Counted from the first letter of the stretch, positions 37,289 to 51,844 are shown. The stretch is 64,000 bases of DNA from Pseudomonas gingeri (GCF_013385425.1 NZ_JACAQA010000004.1:256679-320678); one strand, 5' to 3'. Made by a program: numbers and translations. The notes: generated from the sequence alone by a model not told the origin.

Positions 37289-38751
37289 TGTCCCTGAGCT
37301 TGAACAAGATTTTTGCCCACGCCGGTCGCGATCTGCTGATTCGCGAATTGGCCCTCGACAGCCGTAAAGTCCGCGCCGGCGACCTGTTCCTGGCGATACC
37401 GGGCGGCAAGGTCGACGGTCGCAACCATATTGCCGACGCCTTGCAGCGTGGCGCGGCGGCGGTGGCCTATGAAGTCGAAGGCGCCACCGTGCTGCCGATC
37501 ACCGATGTGCCGCTGATCCCGGTCAAGGGCCTGGCGGCGCAACTGTCCGATATCGCCGGGCGTTTCTACGGTGATCCGAGTCGCCACCTGAACCTGGTGG
37601 GCGTGACCGGAACCAATGGCAAGACCAGTGTCAGCCAGTTGATTGCCCAGGCCCTCGATTTGCTGGGCCAGCATTGCGGCATTCTTGGCACCCTGGGTAC
37701 GGGCTTTTACGGCGCGCTGCAGAGCGGCATGCTGACGACGCCGGACCCGATTGCCGTGCAGGCGAGCCTGGCCGACTTGAAGAAAGCCGGGGCCAGGGCC
37801 GTGGCCATGGAAGTGTCTTCCCACGGCTTGCATCAGGGCCGGGTGACCGCGCTGGCATTCGATGTGGCCGTGCTGACCAACCTGTCCCGCGATCACCTGG
37901 ATTATCACGGCACCATGCAAGCCTATGGTGCGGCCAAGGCCAAGTTGTTCGGCTGGGCCGACCTGAGCTGCCGGGTCATCAATATCGACGATGAGTTCGG
38001 TCGCCAGCTGGCGGCGGAAAAGCATGAGTCGCGTCTGCTGACCTATAGCCAGGAAGACCCGAGCGCCTACCTCTATTGTCGCGATGCGCAATTCAGCGAC
38101 GAAGGCGTGCGCGCCACGTTGGTGACGCCGCAAGGCGAGCATCACTTGCGCGGTGCGCTGCTCGGACGCTTCAACCTGAGCAATCTGCTGGCGGCGGTCG
38201 GTGCCTTGCTGGGCCTGGATTACCCGCTGGACGAGATCCTGCGCGTACTGCCGCAGCTCGAAGGTCCGGCCGGTCGTATGCAGCGCCTGGGCGGTGGTGC
38301 CCGGCCACTGGTGGTGGTCGACTACGCCCACACCCCGGATGCCCTGGAAAAAGTCCTGCTGGCCCTGCGCCCTCACGCCAAGGGTCAATTGCTCTGCCTG
38401 TTCGGCTGCGGCGGCGACCGTGATCGCGGCAAGCGCCCGCTGATGGCCGAAGTGGTCGAGCGTCTGGCCGATGTGGCGCTGGTCACCGATGACAACCCAC
38501 GTACTGAAGACCCTTCGCGGATCTTCGACGATATCCGTGCCGGCTTCGTGGCCACGGACAAGGTCCGTTTTGTCGCCGGTCGCGGTCTGGCCATCGCCGA
38601 ACTGATTGCCGGCGCCTCGGCCGACGATGTGATTGTCCTGGCCGGTAAAGGTCATGAGGACTATCAGGAAATCAACGGCCAGCGCCATGCCTTCTCCGAC
38701 CTGGTCGAAGCCACCAAGGCCCTGGATGCCTGGGAGGTCGGCCATGCTTGA
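37288..38751 (+). CDS. murE: UDP-MurNAc-L-Ala-D-Glu:meso-diaminopimelate ligase
   Basis: A 487-residue Mur ligase that adds the third residue of the stem peptide. The ATP site GVTGTNGKTSVSQL is intact. The DNPR motif (TDDNPRTEDP), which marks meso-diaminopimelate-specific MurE, is present, as expected for a Gram-negative wall. The start ATG at 37288 shares a base with the ftsI stop; the end overlaps murF by eight bases. Confidence 0.98.
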
Positions 38752-40126
38752 GGCGATGAAACTCAGCGAAGTGGCGAAGGCCTTGTCGGCACGCCTGTTG
38801 ACGGCCGATGCCAGCTTCAATGGCGTGAGCATCGACAGCCGGGCGATTCAGCCGGGCCAGTTGTTTGTCGCGCTGACCGGACCGCGTTTCGACGGTCATG
38901 ATTATCTCGAGGATGTCGCCGCCAAAGGCGCCGTCGCGGCGCTGGTCGAGCGTGAAGTGGTCGGCAGCAAGCTGCCGCAGTTGCTGGTCGCCGACTGCCG
39001 TCTGGCCCTGGGTCAACTGGGCGCGCTGAACCGCGCCGCCTTTACCCGGCCGGTGGCGGCCATTACCGGCTCCAGCGGCAAGACCACGGTCAAGGAGCTG
39101 CTCGCGAGTATCCTGCGCACCCGTGGCCTGGTCCTGGCCACTCGCGGCAACCTGAACAACGAACTGGGCGTGCCACTGACCCTGCTCGAGCTGGCCCCGG
39201 AACACAGTGCGGCGGTCATCGAGCTGGGGGCTTCGCGCCTAGGCGAAATTGCCTATACCGTCGCCATGACCAAGCCCCATGTGGCCATCTTGAACAATGC
39301 CGGAACCGCCCATGTCGGCGAGTTCGGTGGTCCCGAGAAAATCGTCGAGGCCAAGGGCGAGATCATTGAAGGGCTGCAAGCCGATGGCGTGGCCGTCCTC
39401 AACCTGGACGACAAGGCTTTCGCTATCTGGCAAGCCCGTGCCGCCGGTCGAAAAGTCCTGAGCTTTGCCCTGGAAAACACCGCCGCCGATTTCCATGGCG
39501 CACAGATTTCCCGTGATCCACGGGGCTGCCCGGGTTTCGATTTGCACAGTCCCCTGGGCAGTGCCCGGGTGCAACTGAACCTGCTGGGCACCCACAACGT
39601 GGCCAATGCCCTGGCCGCCGCCGCCGCCGCCCATGCCCTCGGCGTTTCCCTGCCGGGCATCGTTGCCGGGCTGGAAGCGGTACAACCGGTCAAGGGGCGC
39701 GCGGTGGCGCAATTAGCAATCAATGGCATTCGCGTCATTGACGACACCTACAACGCCAACCCTGCCTCAATCGCGGCCGCCGTTGATATACTCGCCGGCT
39801 TTTCCGGCCGCACCGTTCTGGTGCTCGGAGATATCGGCGAGTTGGGCGAGTGGGCGGAGCAAGGACATCGTGAAGTAGGCGCTTATGCCGCCGACAAGGT
39901 TTCAGCGCTGTATGCGGTGGGACCGATGATGGTTCATGCCGTCAACGCCTTTGGCCCGCACGCCCGTCATTTCGCCACCCAGGCCGATCTGATCGCGGCG
40001 CTGGGCGCCGAGCAAGACACGGACACCACCATTTTGATCAAGGGTTCGCGCAGCGCTGCGATGGAAAACATCGTGGCGGCTTTGTGTGGGCCCGCTTCTG
40101 ACGAACACAAGGGAGAGAAGCATTAA
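38744..40126 (+). CDS. murF: UDP-MurNAc-tripeptide:D-alanyl-D-alanine ligase
   Basis: A 460-residue Mur ligase that adds D-Ala-D-Ala to complete the cytoplasmic pentapeptide. It shows the ATP-binding loop [15 protein letters not shown], the central [20 protein letters not shown] and the C-terminal [17 protein letters not shown]. The ATG at 38744 ([14 protein letters not shown]) overlaps the end of murE. The stop shares one base with the mraY start. Confidence 0.97.
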   Translation: MLEAMKLSEVAKALSARLLTADASFNGVSIDSRAIQPGQLFVALTGPRFDGHDYLEDVAAKGAVAALVEREVVGSKLPQLLVADCRLALGQLGALNRAAFTRPVAAITGSSGKTTVKELLASILRTRGLVLATRGNLNNELGVPLTLLELAPEHSAAVIELGASRLGEIAYTVAMTKPHVAILNNAGTAHVGEFGGPEKIVEAKGEIIEGLQADGVAVLNLDDKAFAIWQARAAGRKVLSFALENTAADFHGAQISRDPRGCPGFDLHSPLGSARVQLNLLGTHNVANALAAAAAAHALGVSLPGIVAGLEAVQPVKGRAVAQLAINGIRVIDDTYNANPASIAAAVDILAGFSGRTVLVLGDIGELGEWAEQGHREVGAYAADKVSALYAVGPMMVHAVNAFGPHARHFATQADLIAALGAEQDTDTTILIKGSRSAAMENIVAALCGPASDEHKGEKH

Positions 40127-41208
40127 TGCTGCTGCTGCTAGCGGAGTACCTGCAACAGTTCTACAAAGGCTTTGCGGTCTTTCAGTACCTGACCCTGCGC
40201 GGGATTCTCGGGGTACTGACTGCGCTGTCTCTGTCGCTGTTTCTCGGCCCATGGATGATTCGGACCCTTCAAAATCGGCAGATCGGTCAGCCGATTCGCG
40301 ATGACGGTCCAAAAACTCAACTCTCCAAGTCGGGTACGCCGACCATGGGCGGGGTGTTGATCTTGTCCTCCATTGGTATCAGCACCCTGCTGTGGGCTGA
40401 CCTGCATAACCGCTATGTCTGGGTAGTCCTTCTGGTGACCCTGCTGTTCGGTGCTATCGGCTGGGTCGACGATTACCGCAAGGTGATCGAGAAGAACTCC
40501 CGTGGTCTTCCGAGTCGCTGGAAATATTTCTGGCAATCGGTGTTCGGCCTGGGTGCAGCGATCTTCCTGTTCATGACCGCGCAAAGCCCGGTCGAGACCA
40601 CCTTGCTGATACCGATGCTCAAGGATGTCAGCATTCCCCTGGGTGCAGGCTTCATGGTGCTGACCTACCTGGTCATCGTCGGTTCGAGCAACGCGGTCAA
40701 CCTGACCGACGGCCTCGACGGCCTGGCGATCATGCCGACGGTGATGGTCGGTGGCGCGCTGGGGATCTTCTGCTACCTGTCGGGTAACGTGAAGTTCGCC
40801 GAATACCTGCTGATTCCCTATGTCCCGGGCGCGGGCGAGCTGATTGTGTTCTGCGGCGCGCTGATCGGTGCCGGCCTGGGTTTCCTCTGGTTCAACACCT
40901 ACCCGGCCCAGGTTTTCATGGGCGACGTTGGCGCACTGGCGCTGGGCGCGGCCCTGGGCACCATTGCGGTGATCGTCCGCCAGGAAATCGTCCTGTTCAT
41001 CATGGGCGGTGTGTTCGTGATGGAAACCCTGTCGGTGGTGATCCAGGTCGCTTCCTTCAAATTGACTGGCCGCCGTGTGTTCCGCATGGCGCCGATTCAC
41101 CACCACTTTGAACTCAAGGGTTGGCCCGAACCACGGGTGATCGTCCGTTTCTGGATTATCACCGTGATCCTGGTGCTGGTCGGCCTTGCCACCCTGAAGC
41201 TGAGGTAG
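40126..41208 (+). CDS. mraY: Phospho-MurNAc-pentapeptide transferase
   Basis: A 360-residue, ten-helix membrane enzyme that joins phospho-MurNAc-pentapeptide to undecaprenyl phosphate, making lipid I. Conserved segments are [48 protein letters not shown] and the [11 protein letters not shown] loop with its catalytic His region. It is followed after five bases by murD. Confidence 0.98.
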   Translation: MLLLLAEYLQQFYKGFAVFQYLTLRGILGVLTALSLSLFLGPWMIRTLQNRQIGQPIRDDGPKTQLSKSGTPTMGGVLILSSIGISTLLWADLHNRYVWVVLLVTLLFGAIGWVDDYRKVIEKNSRGLPSRWKYFWQSVFGLGAAIFLFMTAQSPVETTLLIPMLKDVSIPLGAGFMVLTYLVIVGSSNAVNLTDGLDGLAIMPTVMVGGALGIFCYLSGNVKFAEYLLIPYVPGAGELIVFCGALIGAGLGFLWFNTYPAQVFMGDVGALALGAALGTIAVIVRQEIVLFIMGGVFVMETLSVVIQVASFKLTGRRVFRMAPIHHHFELKGWPEPRVIVRFWIITVILVLVGLATLKLR

Positions 41209-41213
41209 AACAC

Positions 41214-42560
41214 GTGTCACTGATCGCTTCTGACCACTTCCGCATCGTTGTCGGCCTCGGCAAGAGCGGCATGTCCCTGGTTCGCTTCCTGGCGAACCGG
41301 GGCATTGCCTTTGCCGTGGCCGATACGCGGGAAAATCCACCGGAGCTGGCCACGCTGCGCCGTGACTATCCGCAGGTGGAAGTGCGTTGTGGCGAGCTGG
41401 ACGTCGAATTCCTCTGCCGTGCCGACGAGCTCTACGTGAGCCCCGGCCTGGCCCTGGCGACTCCGGCCCTGCAAGCGGCGGCCGCCCGTGGCGTGAAATT
41501 GTCCGGCGATATCGAGCTGTTCGCGCGTCACGCGAAGGCGCCGATCGTCGCCATCAGCGGTTCCAATGCGAAAAGCACCGTCACCACCCTGGTCGGCGAA
41601 ATGGCTGCTGCGGCCGGCAAGCGTGTCGCTGTCGGCGGCAACCTCGGCACCCCGGCGCTGGACCTGCTCAGCGACGACGTCGAGCTGTACGTGATGGAAC
41701 TGTCGAGCTTCCAGCTGGAAACCACCGACCACCTCGGTGCCGAAGTGGCCACCGTGCTGAATGTCAGCGAAGACCATATGGACCGCTACAGCGGCCTGCC
41801 GGCCTATCACCTGGCCAAGCACCGGATCTTCCGTGGCGCCAGGCAGGTGGTGGTCAACCGTCAGGACGCCTTGTCCCGGCCGCTGATGAGCGAAGGCCTG
41901 CCGTGCTGGACCTTTGGCCTCGGCAAACCGGACTTCAAGGCTTTCGGCCTGCGCGAAGAGAATGGCGAGAAGTACCTGGCCTTCGAATTCCAGAACCTGA
42001 TGCCAGTAAGCGAACTACGGATTCGCGGCGCCCACAACCAGGCCAATGCCCTCGCGGCCCTGGCCCTGGGCCATGCGGTCGGGCTGCCGTTCGACGCCAT
42101 GCTCTCGAGCCTGCGGACCTTCGCCGGTCTCGAACATCGCTGCCAGTGGGTCCGTGAGTTGAACGGCGTGAACTACTACAACGACTCCAAGGCCACCAAC
42201 GTCGGTGCGGCCCTGGCCGCCATCGAAGGCCTGGGGGCCGATATTGCCGGCAAGCTGGTACTGATTGCCGGTGGCGACGGCAAGGGCGCGGACTTCAGCG
42301 GCCTGCGCGGCCCGGTTGCGAGCCACTGCCGTGCGGTGGTCCTGCTCGGCCGCGATGCTGAACTCCTGGCCCAGGCCCTGGGCGACGCCGTACCGCTGAT
42401 TCGCGTGCAGAGCTTGAACGAGGCCGTACAGCGCTGTGCCGAGCTGGCCGAGCCGGGTGATGCGGTGTTGCTGTCGCCGGCCTGCGCCAGTTTCGACATG
42501 TTCAAGAACTACGAAGAACGCGGGCGCCTGTTCGCCCAGGCCGTGGAGGGGTTGGTATGA
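41214..42560 (+). CDS. murD: UDP-MurNAc-L-alanine:D-glutamate ligase
   Basis: A 448-residue Mur ligase that adds D-Glu. The nucleotide loop reads ISGSNAKSTVTTLVGEM, with Ala where many homologues have Gly before the catalytic Lys; pseudomonad MurD proteins are known to vary here. Further segments are LELSSFQLETTDHL, VNYYNDSKATN and LLSPACASFDMF. The start is GTG at 41214. In-frame codons upstream lie inside mraY and are not used. It overlaps ftsW by four bases. Confidence 0.97.
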   Translation: MSLIASDHFRIVVGLGKSGMSLVRFLANRGIAFAVADTRENPPELATLRRDYPQVEVRCGELDVEFLCRADELYVSPGLALATPALQAAAARGVKLSGDIELFARHAKAPIVAISGSNAKSTVTTLVGEMAAAAGKRVAVGGNLGTPALDLLSDDVELYVMELSSFQLETTDHLGAEVATVLNVSEDHMDRYSGLPAYHLAKHRIFRGARQVVVNRQDALSRPLMSEGLPCWTFGLGKPDFKAFGLREENGEKYLAFEFQNLMPVSELRIRGAHNQANALAALALGHAVGLPFDAMLSSLRTFAGLEHRCQWVRELNGVNYYNDSKATNVGAALAAIEGLGADIAGKLVLIAGGDGKGADFSGLRGPVASHCRAVVLLGRDAELLAQALGDAVPLIRVQSLNEAVQRCAELAEPGDAVLLSPACASFDMFKNYEERGRLFAQAVEGLV

Positions 42561-43771
42561 ATTTCAATATCATCAAGCCCTATCCGTCGCCGATTATCAG
42601 CGGACACGGCGTCGACGTCGATTTCCCGATGCTGGCCGGCGCCCTGGGGCTGCTGGGGCTGGGTCTGGTCATGATCACCTCGGCGTCCTCGGAAGTCGCC
42701 GCCGTGCAGTCGGGCAACGCGCTGTACCACATGATTCGCCATCTGATCTACATGGTCATCGGCTTGGGTGCCTGCATTGCCACCATGATGGTGCCGATCG
42801 CCACCTGGCAGCGGATGGGCTTCATGATGCTGGTGGGTGCTTTCGGCTTGCTGGTCATGGTGCTGCTACCGGGCATCGGCCGCGAGGTGAACGGTTCGAT
42901 GCGCTGGATCGGCTTCAGCTTCTTTAACGTGCAGCCCTCGGAAATCGCCAAGGTCTTCGTGGTGATCTACCTCGCCGGTTACCTGGTGCGGCGACAGAAG
43001 GAAGTCCGCGAAAGCTGGATGGGCTTCTTCAAGCCCTTCATCGTCTTGCTGCCGATGGCCGGCCTGCTGCTGATGGAACCGGACTTCGGTGCCACCGTGG
43101 TGATGATGGGCGCGGCGGCGGCGATGCTGTTCCTCGGCGGGGTCGGGCTGTTGCGCTTCGGCTTGATGGTCATGCTCGCGGTGGTGGCGGTGGTGGTGCT
43201 GATCAAGGCGCAACCCTACCGGATGGCGCGTTTGACCACCTTTACCGACCCCTGGGCCGACCAGTTCGGTTCCGGCTACCAGCTGACCCAGGCACTGATC
43301 GCCTTCGGTCGTGGCGAATGGCTGGGCGTGGGCCTGGGCAACAGCGTGCAGAAACAGTTCTACCTGCCTGAAGCGCACACCGACTTCGTGTTCTCCGTAC
43401 TGGCTGAAGAGCTGGGTGCGGTGGGTTCGCTGCTCACGGTCGCGCTGTTTGTTTTCGTCAGTGTGCGGGCCATGTACATCGGCCTATGGGCGGAAAAGGC
43501 CAAGCAGTTCTTTGCCGCCTATATGGCCTACGGCCTGGCCTTTCTGTGGATCGGTCAATTCCTGATCAATATCGGCGTGAACGTCGGCCTGCTGCCGACC
43601 AAGGGCCTGACCCTGCCGTTCCTCAGTTACGGCGGTAGTTCGTTGGTGATTTGCTGTGCCCAGCTCGGCTTGTTGCTGCGTATCGAGTGGGAGAGTCGAA
43701 CCCATCTGGGCAGTGAAGAGATGGAGTTCGATGAAAGTGACTTCGCCGAGGAGTCACCCCATGGCCGATAA
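42557..43771 (+). CDS. ftsW: Septal peptidoglycan glycosyltransferase FtsW
   Basis: A 404-residue SEDS-family membrane protein with about ten helices that polymerises lipid II at the septum together with FtsI. Family motifs include NGSMRWIGFSFFNVQPSEIA and the C-terminal LPTKGLTLPFLSYGGSSL. The cytoplasmic tail is acidic ([18 protein letters not shown]). The start overlaps the murD stop and the end overlaps murG by 11 bases. Confidence 0.97.
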   Translation: MNFNIIKPYPSPIISGHGVDVDFPMLAGALGLLGLGLVMITSASSEVAAVQSGNALYHMIRHLIYMVIGLGACIATMMVPIATWQRMGFMMLVGAFGLLVMVLLPGIGREVNGSMRWIGFSFFNVQPSEIAKVFVVIYLAGYLVRRQKEVRESWMGFFKPFIVLLPMAGLLLMEPDFGATVVMMGAAAAMLFLGGVGLLRFGLMVMLAVVAVVVLIKAQPYRMARLTTFTDPWADQFGSGYQLTQALIAFGRGEWLGVGLGNSVQKQFYLPEAHTDFVFSVLAEELGAVGSLLTVALFVFVSVRAMYIGLWAEKAKQFFAAYMAYGLAFLWIGQFLINIGVNVGLLPTKGLTLPFLSYGGSSLVICCAQLGLLLRIEWESRTHLGSEEMEFDESDFAEESPHGR

Positions 43772-44823
43772 AGTGCTGATCATGGCCGGTGGCACCGGCG
43801 GACACGTGTTCCCGGCGCTGGCCTGCGCGCGGGAGTTCCAGGCGCGCGGCTACGAGGTGCACTGGTTGGGCACGCCGCGGGGTATCGAGAACGAACTGGT
43901 GCCGGGCGCCGGGTTGCCGCTGCACCTGATCCAGGTCACGGGCCTGCGGGGCAAGGGCAAACTGTCGCTGCTCAAGGCGCCGTTCGTCCTGCTCAAGGCG
44001 GTGTGGCAGGCACGCAAGGTCATGCGGGAACTGAAGCCGGTCTGTGTGCTGGGCTTTGGCGGTTATGTGACCGGCCCCGGCGGTGTTGCCGCGCGGATGG
44101 CCGGTATTCCGGTGATCGTTCATGAACAGAACGCCGTGGCGGGTACCGCCAATCGGCTGCTGGTGCCCTTGGCGACCCGGGTCTGCGAAGCTTTCCCGAA
44201 TACCTTCGGCGCCTCGGGCAAACGTCGGACCACCGGTAACCCGGTGCGCACCGAACTGTTCCTGGAAACCCCGCGCCAGGACCTCGCCGGACGCCGCGCG
44301 CGCCTGCTGATCCTGGGCGGCAGCCTGGGTGCCGAACCGTTGAACAAGCTGTTGCCCGAAGCTTTGGCGCAAGTGCCGGCCGAGTACCGCCCGGAAGTGT
44401 TTCACCAGGCCGGGCGCAATCACGACGAAATCACCGCCGAACGCTACCAGGCGGTCGGCGTCGAGGCGCAAGTGGCGCCGTTTATCAAAGACATGGCCCA
44501 AGCCTATGGCTGGGCCGACCTGGTGGTCTGCCGTGCCGGCGCCTTGACCGTCAGTGAACTGGCCGCCGCCGGTCTGCCCTCGTTGCTGGTGCCCTTGCCC
44601 CATGCGATCGACGATCACCAGACCCGCAATGCCGAATATCTGGCCGGGGAGGGCGCTGCCTTCCTGCTGCCGCAAAGAACGACTGGCGCCGCCGACCTGG
44701 CGGCTCGCCTGACAGAGGTTTTGATGCAACCGGAACGACTGAACAGCATGGCGCGCACTGCCCGCCGCCTGGCCAAGCCAGATGCCACCCGCACCGTGGT
44801 CGAGATCTGCCTGGAGGTGGCCC

Positions 44824-44831
<8 letters not shown>
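43761..44831 (+). CDS. murG: Lipid II-forming GlcNAc transferase
   Basis: A 356-residue GT-B glycosyltransferase, peripheral on the inner membrane, that adds GlcNAc to lipid I to give lipid II. Motifs [40 protein letters not shown] and [12 protein letters not shown] (UDP-sugar site) are complete. The ATG at 43761 ([14 protein letters not shown]) overlaps the ftsW end. Its own end overlaps murC by eight bases. Confidence 0.98.
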
Positions 44832-47231
<2,400 letters not shown>

Positions 47232-47235
47232 GACC

Positions 47236-48105
47236 ATGCACGGCGCATCGATTCGTCATCAGTCACCCGCCCCCGGCCGTAACAAGCCGGTGCCGCGGGG
47301 TGCCAGCCGGATGGTGGCTAAAGAGCCGATGTCGGTGCGCCTGCCGAAAGCCAACTTCAGCATTTTCAAGCGCCTGATGTGGCCGGTGCTGCTGGTGGCC
47401 CTGGGTTTCGGTACCTACGAAGGTGCCCAGCGCCTGTTGCCCTATGCCGATCGGCCGATCAGCAAGATCAACGTGCAGGGCGACCTGAGCTACATCAGCC
47501 AGCAGGCGGTGCAGCAGCGGATCGCGCCGTACGTCGCGTCGAGCTTCTTCACCATCGACTTGGCGAGCATGCGCACCGAGCTGGAAACCATGCCGTGGAT
47601 CGCCCATGCCGAGGTCCGGCGTGTGTGGCCGGACCAGGTGGTGATCCGCCTGGAAGAGCAATTGCCGGTGGCCCGCTGGGGCGACGGGGCGTTGTTGAAC
47701 AACCAGGGCCAGGCGTTCGCGCCACGGGAACTGGCGAACTACGAGCATCTGCCGCAGTTGTTCGGTCCCCAACGGGCCCAGCAACAGGTGATGCAGCAGT
47801 ATCAGGTGTTGAGTCAGATGCTGCGCCCGCTGGGTTTCTCGATTGTCCGGCTGGAACTGCGTGAACGCGGCAGCTGGTTCCTGACCACCGGCGCGGGCAG
47901 CGCGGGGCCGGGGATCGAGTTGTTGTTGGGTCGCGATCATCTGGTCGAGAAGATGCGCCGTTTTATTGCCATTTATGAAAAAACGCTGAAAGAACAGATT
48001 ACGAACATTGCCAGCATCGATCTGCGTTATTCCAACGGCCTGGCCGTCGGATGGCGGGAACCTGTGGCACCCGTGACGGCCAAACCCGCCGTTGCGAAGA
48101 ATTAA
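47236..48105 (+). CDS. ftsQ: Cell division protein FtsQ
   Basis: A 289-residue bitopic membrane protein: basic cytoplasmic tail of about 40 residues, one membrane helix ([22 protein letters not shown]), a POTRA domain ([24 protein letters not shown]) and a beta domain. FtsQ scaffolds FtsL and FtsB in the divisome. GAGG lies ahead of the ATG at 47236. Fourteen bases separate it from ftsA. Confidence 0.97.
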   Translation: MHGASIRHQSPAPGRNKPVPRGASRMVAKEPMSVRLPKANFSIFKRLMWPVLLVALGFGTYEGAQRLLPYADRPISKINVQGDLSYISQQAVQQRIAPYVASSFFTIDLASMRTELETMPWIAHAEVRRVWPDQVVIRLEEQLPVARWGDGALLNNQGQAFAPRELANYEHLPQLFGPQRAQQQVMQQYQVLSQMLRPLGFSIVRLELRERGSWFLTTGAGSAGPGIELLLGRDHLVEKMRRFIAIYEKTLKEQITNIASIDLRYSNGLAVGWREPVAPVTAKPAVAKN

Positions 48106-48119
48106 GAAGAGGCAGGACC

Positions 48120-49385
48120 ATGGCAAACGTGCAAAGCGGCAAAATGATCGTCGGACTGGATATCGGTACCTCCAAGGTGGTGGCACTGGTGGGCGAGGTC
48201 GCGGCCGATGGCACGCTGGAAATCGTCGGTATCGGCACCCATCCTTCCCGCGGCCTGAAGAAGGGCGTGGTGGTGAATATCGAGTCCACCGTGCAGTCGA
48301 TCCAGCGTGCGGTGGAAGAGGCGCAACTGATGGCCGGTTGCCGGATCCACTCGGCGTTCGTCGGCGTGGCGGGCAATCACATCCGCAGCCTGAACTCCCA
48401 TGGGATTGTCGCGATCCGCGATCGTGAAGTCAGCGCGGCGGATCTCGAACGTGTGCTCGATGCGGCCCAGGCCGTGGCGATTCCGGCGGACCAGCGGGTC
48501 CTGCACACGCTGCCGCAGGACTACGTGATCGACAACCAGGAAGGCGTTCGCGAACCCCTGGGCATGTCCGGCGTACGTCTGGAAGCCAAGGTCCACGTGG
48601 TCACCTGCGCGGTGAACGCGGCACAGAACATCGAGAAGTGCGTGCGTCGCTGCGGTCTGGAAATCGACGACATCATTCTTGAGCAACTGGCTTCGGCCTA
48701 CTCGGTGCTGACCGACGACGAGAAAGAACTGGGCGTGTGCCTGGTGGATATCGGCGGCGGCACCACCGACATCGCGATCTTCACCGAAGGCGCGATCCGC
48801 CACACCGCGGTGATCCCGATTGCCGGTGATCAGGTGACCAACGACATCGCCATGGCGTTGCGCACCCCGACCCAGTACGCCGAAGAGATCAAGATCCGCT
48901 ACGCCTGTGCCCTGGCGAAACTGGCCGGTGCCGGTGAAACCATCAAGGTGCCGAGCGTCGGCGACCGTCCGCCACGCGAGCTGTCGCGCCAGGCCCTGGC
49001 CGAAGTGGTCGAGCCGCGCTACGACGAACTGTTCACCCTGATCCAGGCCGAACTGCGTCGCAGCGGCTACGAGGACCTGATTCCGGCCGGCATCGTGCTG
49101 ACCGGTGGTACCTCGAAAATGGAAGGCGCGGTCGAACTGGCCGAAGAGATTTTCCACATGCCGGTGCGCCTGGGCGTGCCGCATAGCGTCAAAGGGCTGT
49201 CGGACGTGGTCCGCAACCCGATCTATTCAACTGGGGTAGGGCTGTTGCTGTACGGGCTGCAAAAGCAGTCGGACGGCATTTCCCTGTCCGGCTACAACGG
49301 CGGCAACAGAAACGACTATCGCGATGAAGAACAGAAAGCACCTGTGCTGGAGCGCTTGAAGCGCTGGGTTCAGGGCAACTTTTAA
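48120..49385 (+). CDS. ftsA: Cell division protein FtsA
   Basis: A 421-residue actin-fold ATPase that tethers FtsZ to the membrane and signals to the septal synthases. It shows the phosphate loops VGLDIGTSKVVALVGE and CLVDIGGGTTDIAIF, the adenosine motif GIVLTGGTSKMEGA, and the C-terminal amphipathic membrane-targeting helix (LERLKRWVQGNF). The ATG at 48120 has GAGGCAGGA upstream. It is followed by ftsZ after 55 bases. Confidence 0.98.
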   Translation: MANVQSGKMIVGLDIGTSKVVALVGEVAADGTLEIVGIGTHPSRGLKKGVVVNIESTVQSIQRAVEEAQLMAGCRIHSAFVGVAGNHIRSLNSHGIVAIRDREVSAADLERVLDAAQAVAIPADQRVLHTLPQDYVIDNQEGVREPLGMSGVRLEAKVHVVTCAVNAAQNIEKCVRRCGLEIDDIILEQLASAYSVLTDDEKELGVCLVDIGGGTTDIAIFTEGAIRHTAVIPIAGDQVTNDIAMALRTPTQYAEEIKIRYACALAKLAGAGETIKVPSVGDRPPRELSRQALAEVVEPRYDELFTLIQAELRRSGYEDLIPAGIVLTGGTSKMEGAVELAEEIFHMPVRLGVPHSVKGLSDVVRNPIYSTGVGLLLYGLQKQSDGISLSGYNGGNRNDYRDEEQKAPVLERLKRWVQGNF

Positions 49386-49440
49386 AGTTTCAAAGCAGTA
49401 GAAGTAGGCGAAAAAACTAGAGAATGAAAGGAGAGGGAAC

Positions 49441-50634
49441 ATGTTCGAACTCGTAGACAACGTCCCACAAAGTCCGGTAATCAAGGTTATCGGCGTAGGC
49501 GGTGGCGGCGGCAACGCCGTTAACCATATGGTCAAGAGCAACATTGAAGGCGTCGAGTTCATCTGCGCCAACACCGATGCCCAGGCCCTGAAAAACATTG
49601 GCGCGCGGACTATCCTGCAACTGGGTACCGGCGTGACCAAGGGCCTGGGTGCCGGCGCCAATCCGGAAGTCGGTCGTCAGGCCGCTCTGGAAGATCGCGA
49701 GCGCATCGCCGAAGTGCTGCAGGGCACCAACATGGTGTTCATCACCACCGGCATGGGTGGCGGTACCGGTACCGGTGCGGCCCCGATCATTGCCGAAGTG
49801 GCGAAGGAAATGGGCATCCTCACCGTTGCGGTGGTGACCCGTCCGTTCCCGTTCGAAGGCCGAAAGCGCATGCAGATCGCCGATGAAGGCATCCGCGCGC
49901 TGAGCGAAAGCGTCGACTCGTTGATCACCATTCCCAACGAGAAGCTGCTGACCATCCTGGGTAAGGACGCCAGCCTGCTGTCGGCTTTCGCCAAGGCTGA
50001 CGATGTACTCGCCGGTGCCGTTCGCGGTATCTCCGACATCATCAAGCGTCCGGGCATGATCAACGTCGACTTCGCCGACGTGCGTACCGTGATGAGCGAA
50101 ATGGGCATGGCGATGATGGGCACTGGCTGCGCCAGCGGTCCCAACCGTGCACGTGAAGCCACCGAAGCGGCGATTCGCAACCCGCTGCTGGAAGACGTCA
50201 ACCTGCAAGGCGCGCGCGGCATCCTGGTGAACATCACCGCCGGTCCTGACCTGTCCCTGGGTGAGTACTCCGACGTGGGTAGCATCATCGAAGCCTTCGC
50301 CTCCGAGCACGCCATGGTCAAGGTCGGTACCGTTATCGATCCGGACATGCGCGACGAGCTGCACGTGACCGTGGTTGCCACCGGCCTGGGTGCGCGTATC
50401 GAGAAGCCTGTGAAGGTCATCGACAATACGCTGCAGACCAGCCAATCGGCTGCCGCCCAGACGCAAGCACCTTCGCGTCAGGAACTGCCGTCGGTGAACT
50501 ACCGTGACCTGGATCGTCCGACCGTCATGCGCAACCAGGCCCAGGCCGGTGCTGCGACTGCCGCGAAGATGAACCCGCAGGATGACCTGGACTATCTGGA
50601 TATCCCGGCTTTCCTGCGTCGCCAGGCCGATTGA
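49441..50634 (+). CDS. ftsZ: Cell division GTPase FtsZ
   Basis: A 397-residue tubulin-like GTPase that forms the Z ring. The tubulin signature GGGTGTGAAP, the N-terminal VIGVGGGGGNAVNHM and the T7 synergy loop NVDFADVRTVM are intact. A variable linker (about 320-380) leads to the C-terminal tail DYLDIPAFLRRQAD that binds FtsA and ZipA. A strong ribosome site (AAAGGAGAGG) precedes the ATG, in line with high expression. Confidence 0.99.
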   Translation: MFELVDNVPQSPVIKVIGVGGGGGNAVNHMVKSNIEGVEFICANTDAQALKNIGARTILQLGTGVTKGLGAGANPEVGRQAALEDRERIAEVLQGTNMVFITTGMGGGTGTGAAPIIAEVAKEMGILTVAVVTRPFPFEGRKRMQIADEGIRALSESVDSLITIPNEKLLTILGKDASLLSAFAKADDVLAGAVRGISDIIKRPGMINVDFADVRTVMSEMGMAMMGTGCASGPNRAREATEAAIRNPLLEDVNLQGARGILVNITAGPDLSLGEYSDVGSIIEAFASEHAMVKVGTVIDPDMRDELHVTVVATGLGARIEKPVKVIDNTLQTSQSAAAQTQAPSRQELPSVNYRDLDRPTVMRNQAQAGAATAAKMNPQDDLDYLDIPAFLRRQAD

Positions 50635-50665
50635 TGGAATGTATCAGGAGTATTAGGGTGATTGG

Positions 50666-50694
50666 TGTTCAGCAAAGGCCTGGTCTGCTATTAT
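50666..50694 (+). promoter_or_regulatory. Probable lpxC promoter
   Basis: TGTTCA (50666-50671) and TATTAT (50689-50694) are spaced by 17 bases in the 112-base gap between ftsZ and lpxC, so lpxC can be transcribed on its own as well as from the dcw transcript. Confidence 0.55.
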
Positions 50695-50710
50695 CGCCAG
50701 CCTTTGTTGA

Positions 50711-51658
<948 letters not shown>

Positions 51659-51683
51659 CGACTCTCTCCTTTTGTTGTATTTG

Positions 51684-51710
51684 AAAGCCGCCTTCGGGCG
51701 GCTTTTTTTA
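51684..51710 (+). terminator. Rho-independent terminator of the dcw-lpxC cluster
   Basis: A stem AAAGCCGCC/GGCGGCTTT with a TTCG tetraloop is followed by seven T. Confidence 0.96.
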
Positions 51711-51722
51711 TATCCCTTCCCT

Positions 51723-51836
51723 TGTCGAAGCGAGCTTGCTCCGGGCGGCGTTCCGGCGAGGGTAGTCCAGACACCGCGGGGTATCAGATGCCGCGTGTTA
51801 TCGTTGACGTCCATCGCGAGCAAGCTCGCTCCTACA
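51723..51836. repeat. REPIN: two inverted REP units, one degraded
   Basis: The right unit is a perfect REP (CGCGAGCAAGCTCGCTCC, ending CTACA at 51836). The left unit (GCGAGCTTGCTCCGGGCGG) is partly decayed. The spacer, in opposite orientation, shares GATACCCCGCGGTGT and GTCAACGAT with the REPIN at 22111-22210. It lies between the lpxC terminator and the end of the leftward diguanylate cyclase gene. Confidence 0.88.
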
Positions 51837-51844
51837 GGGGGCGC

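Noticed and set aside
41560..41610. Ala in the MurD nucleotide loop (GSNAKS) as a sign of an inactive enzyme
   Set aside because: The catalytic Lys and Ser/Thr remain, the gene sits in an essential cluster, and this variation is known in pseudomonad MurD.
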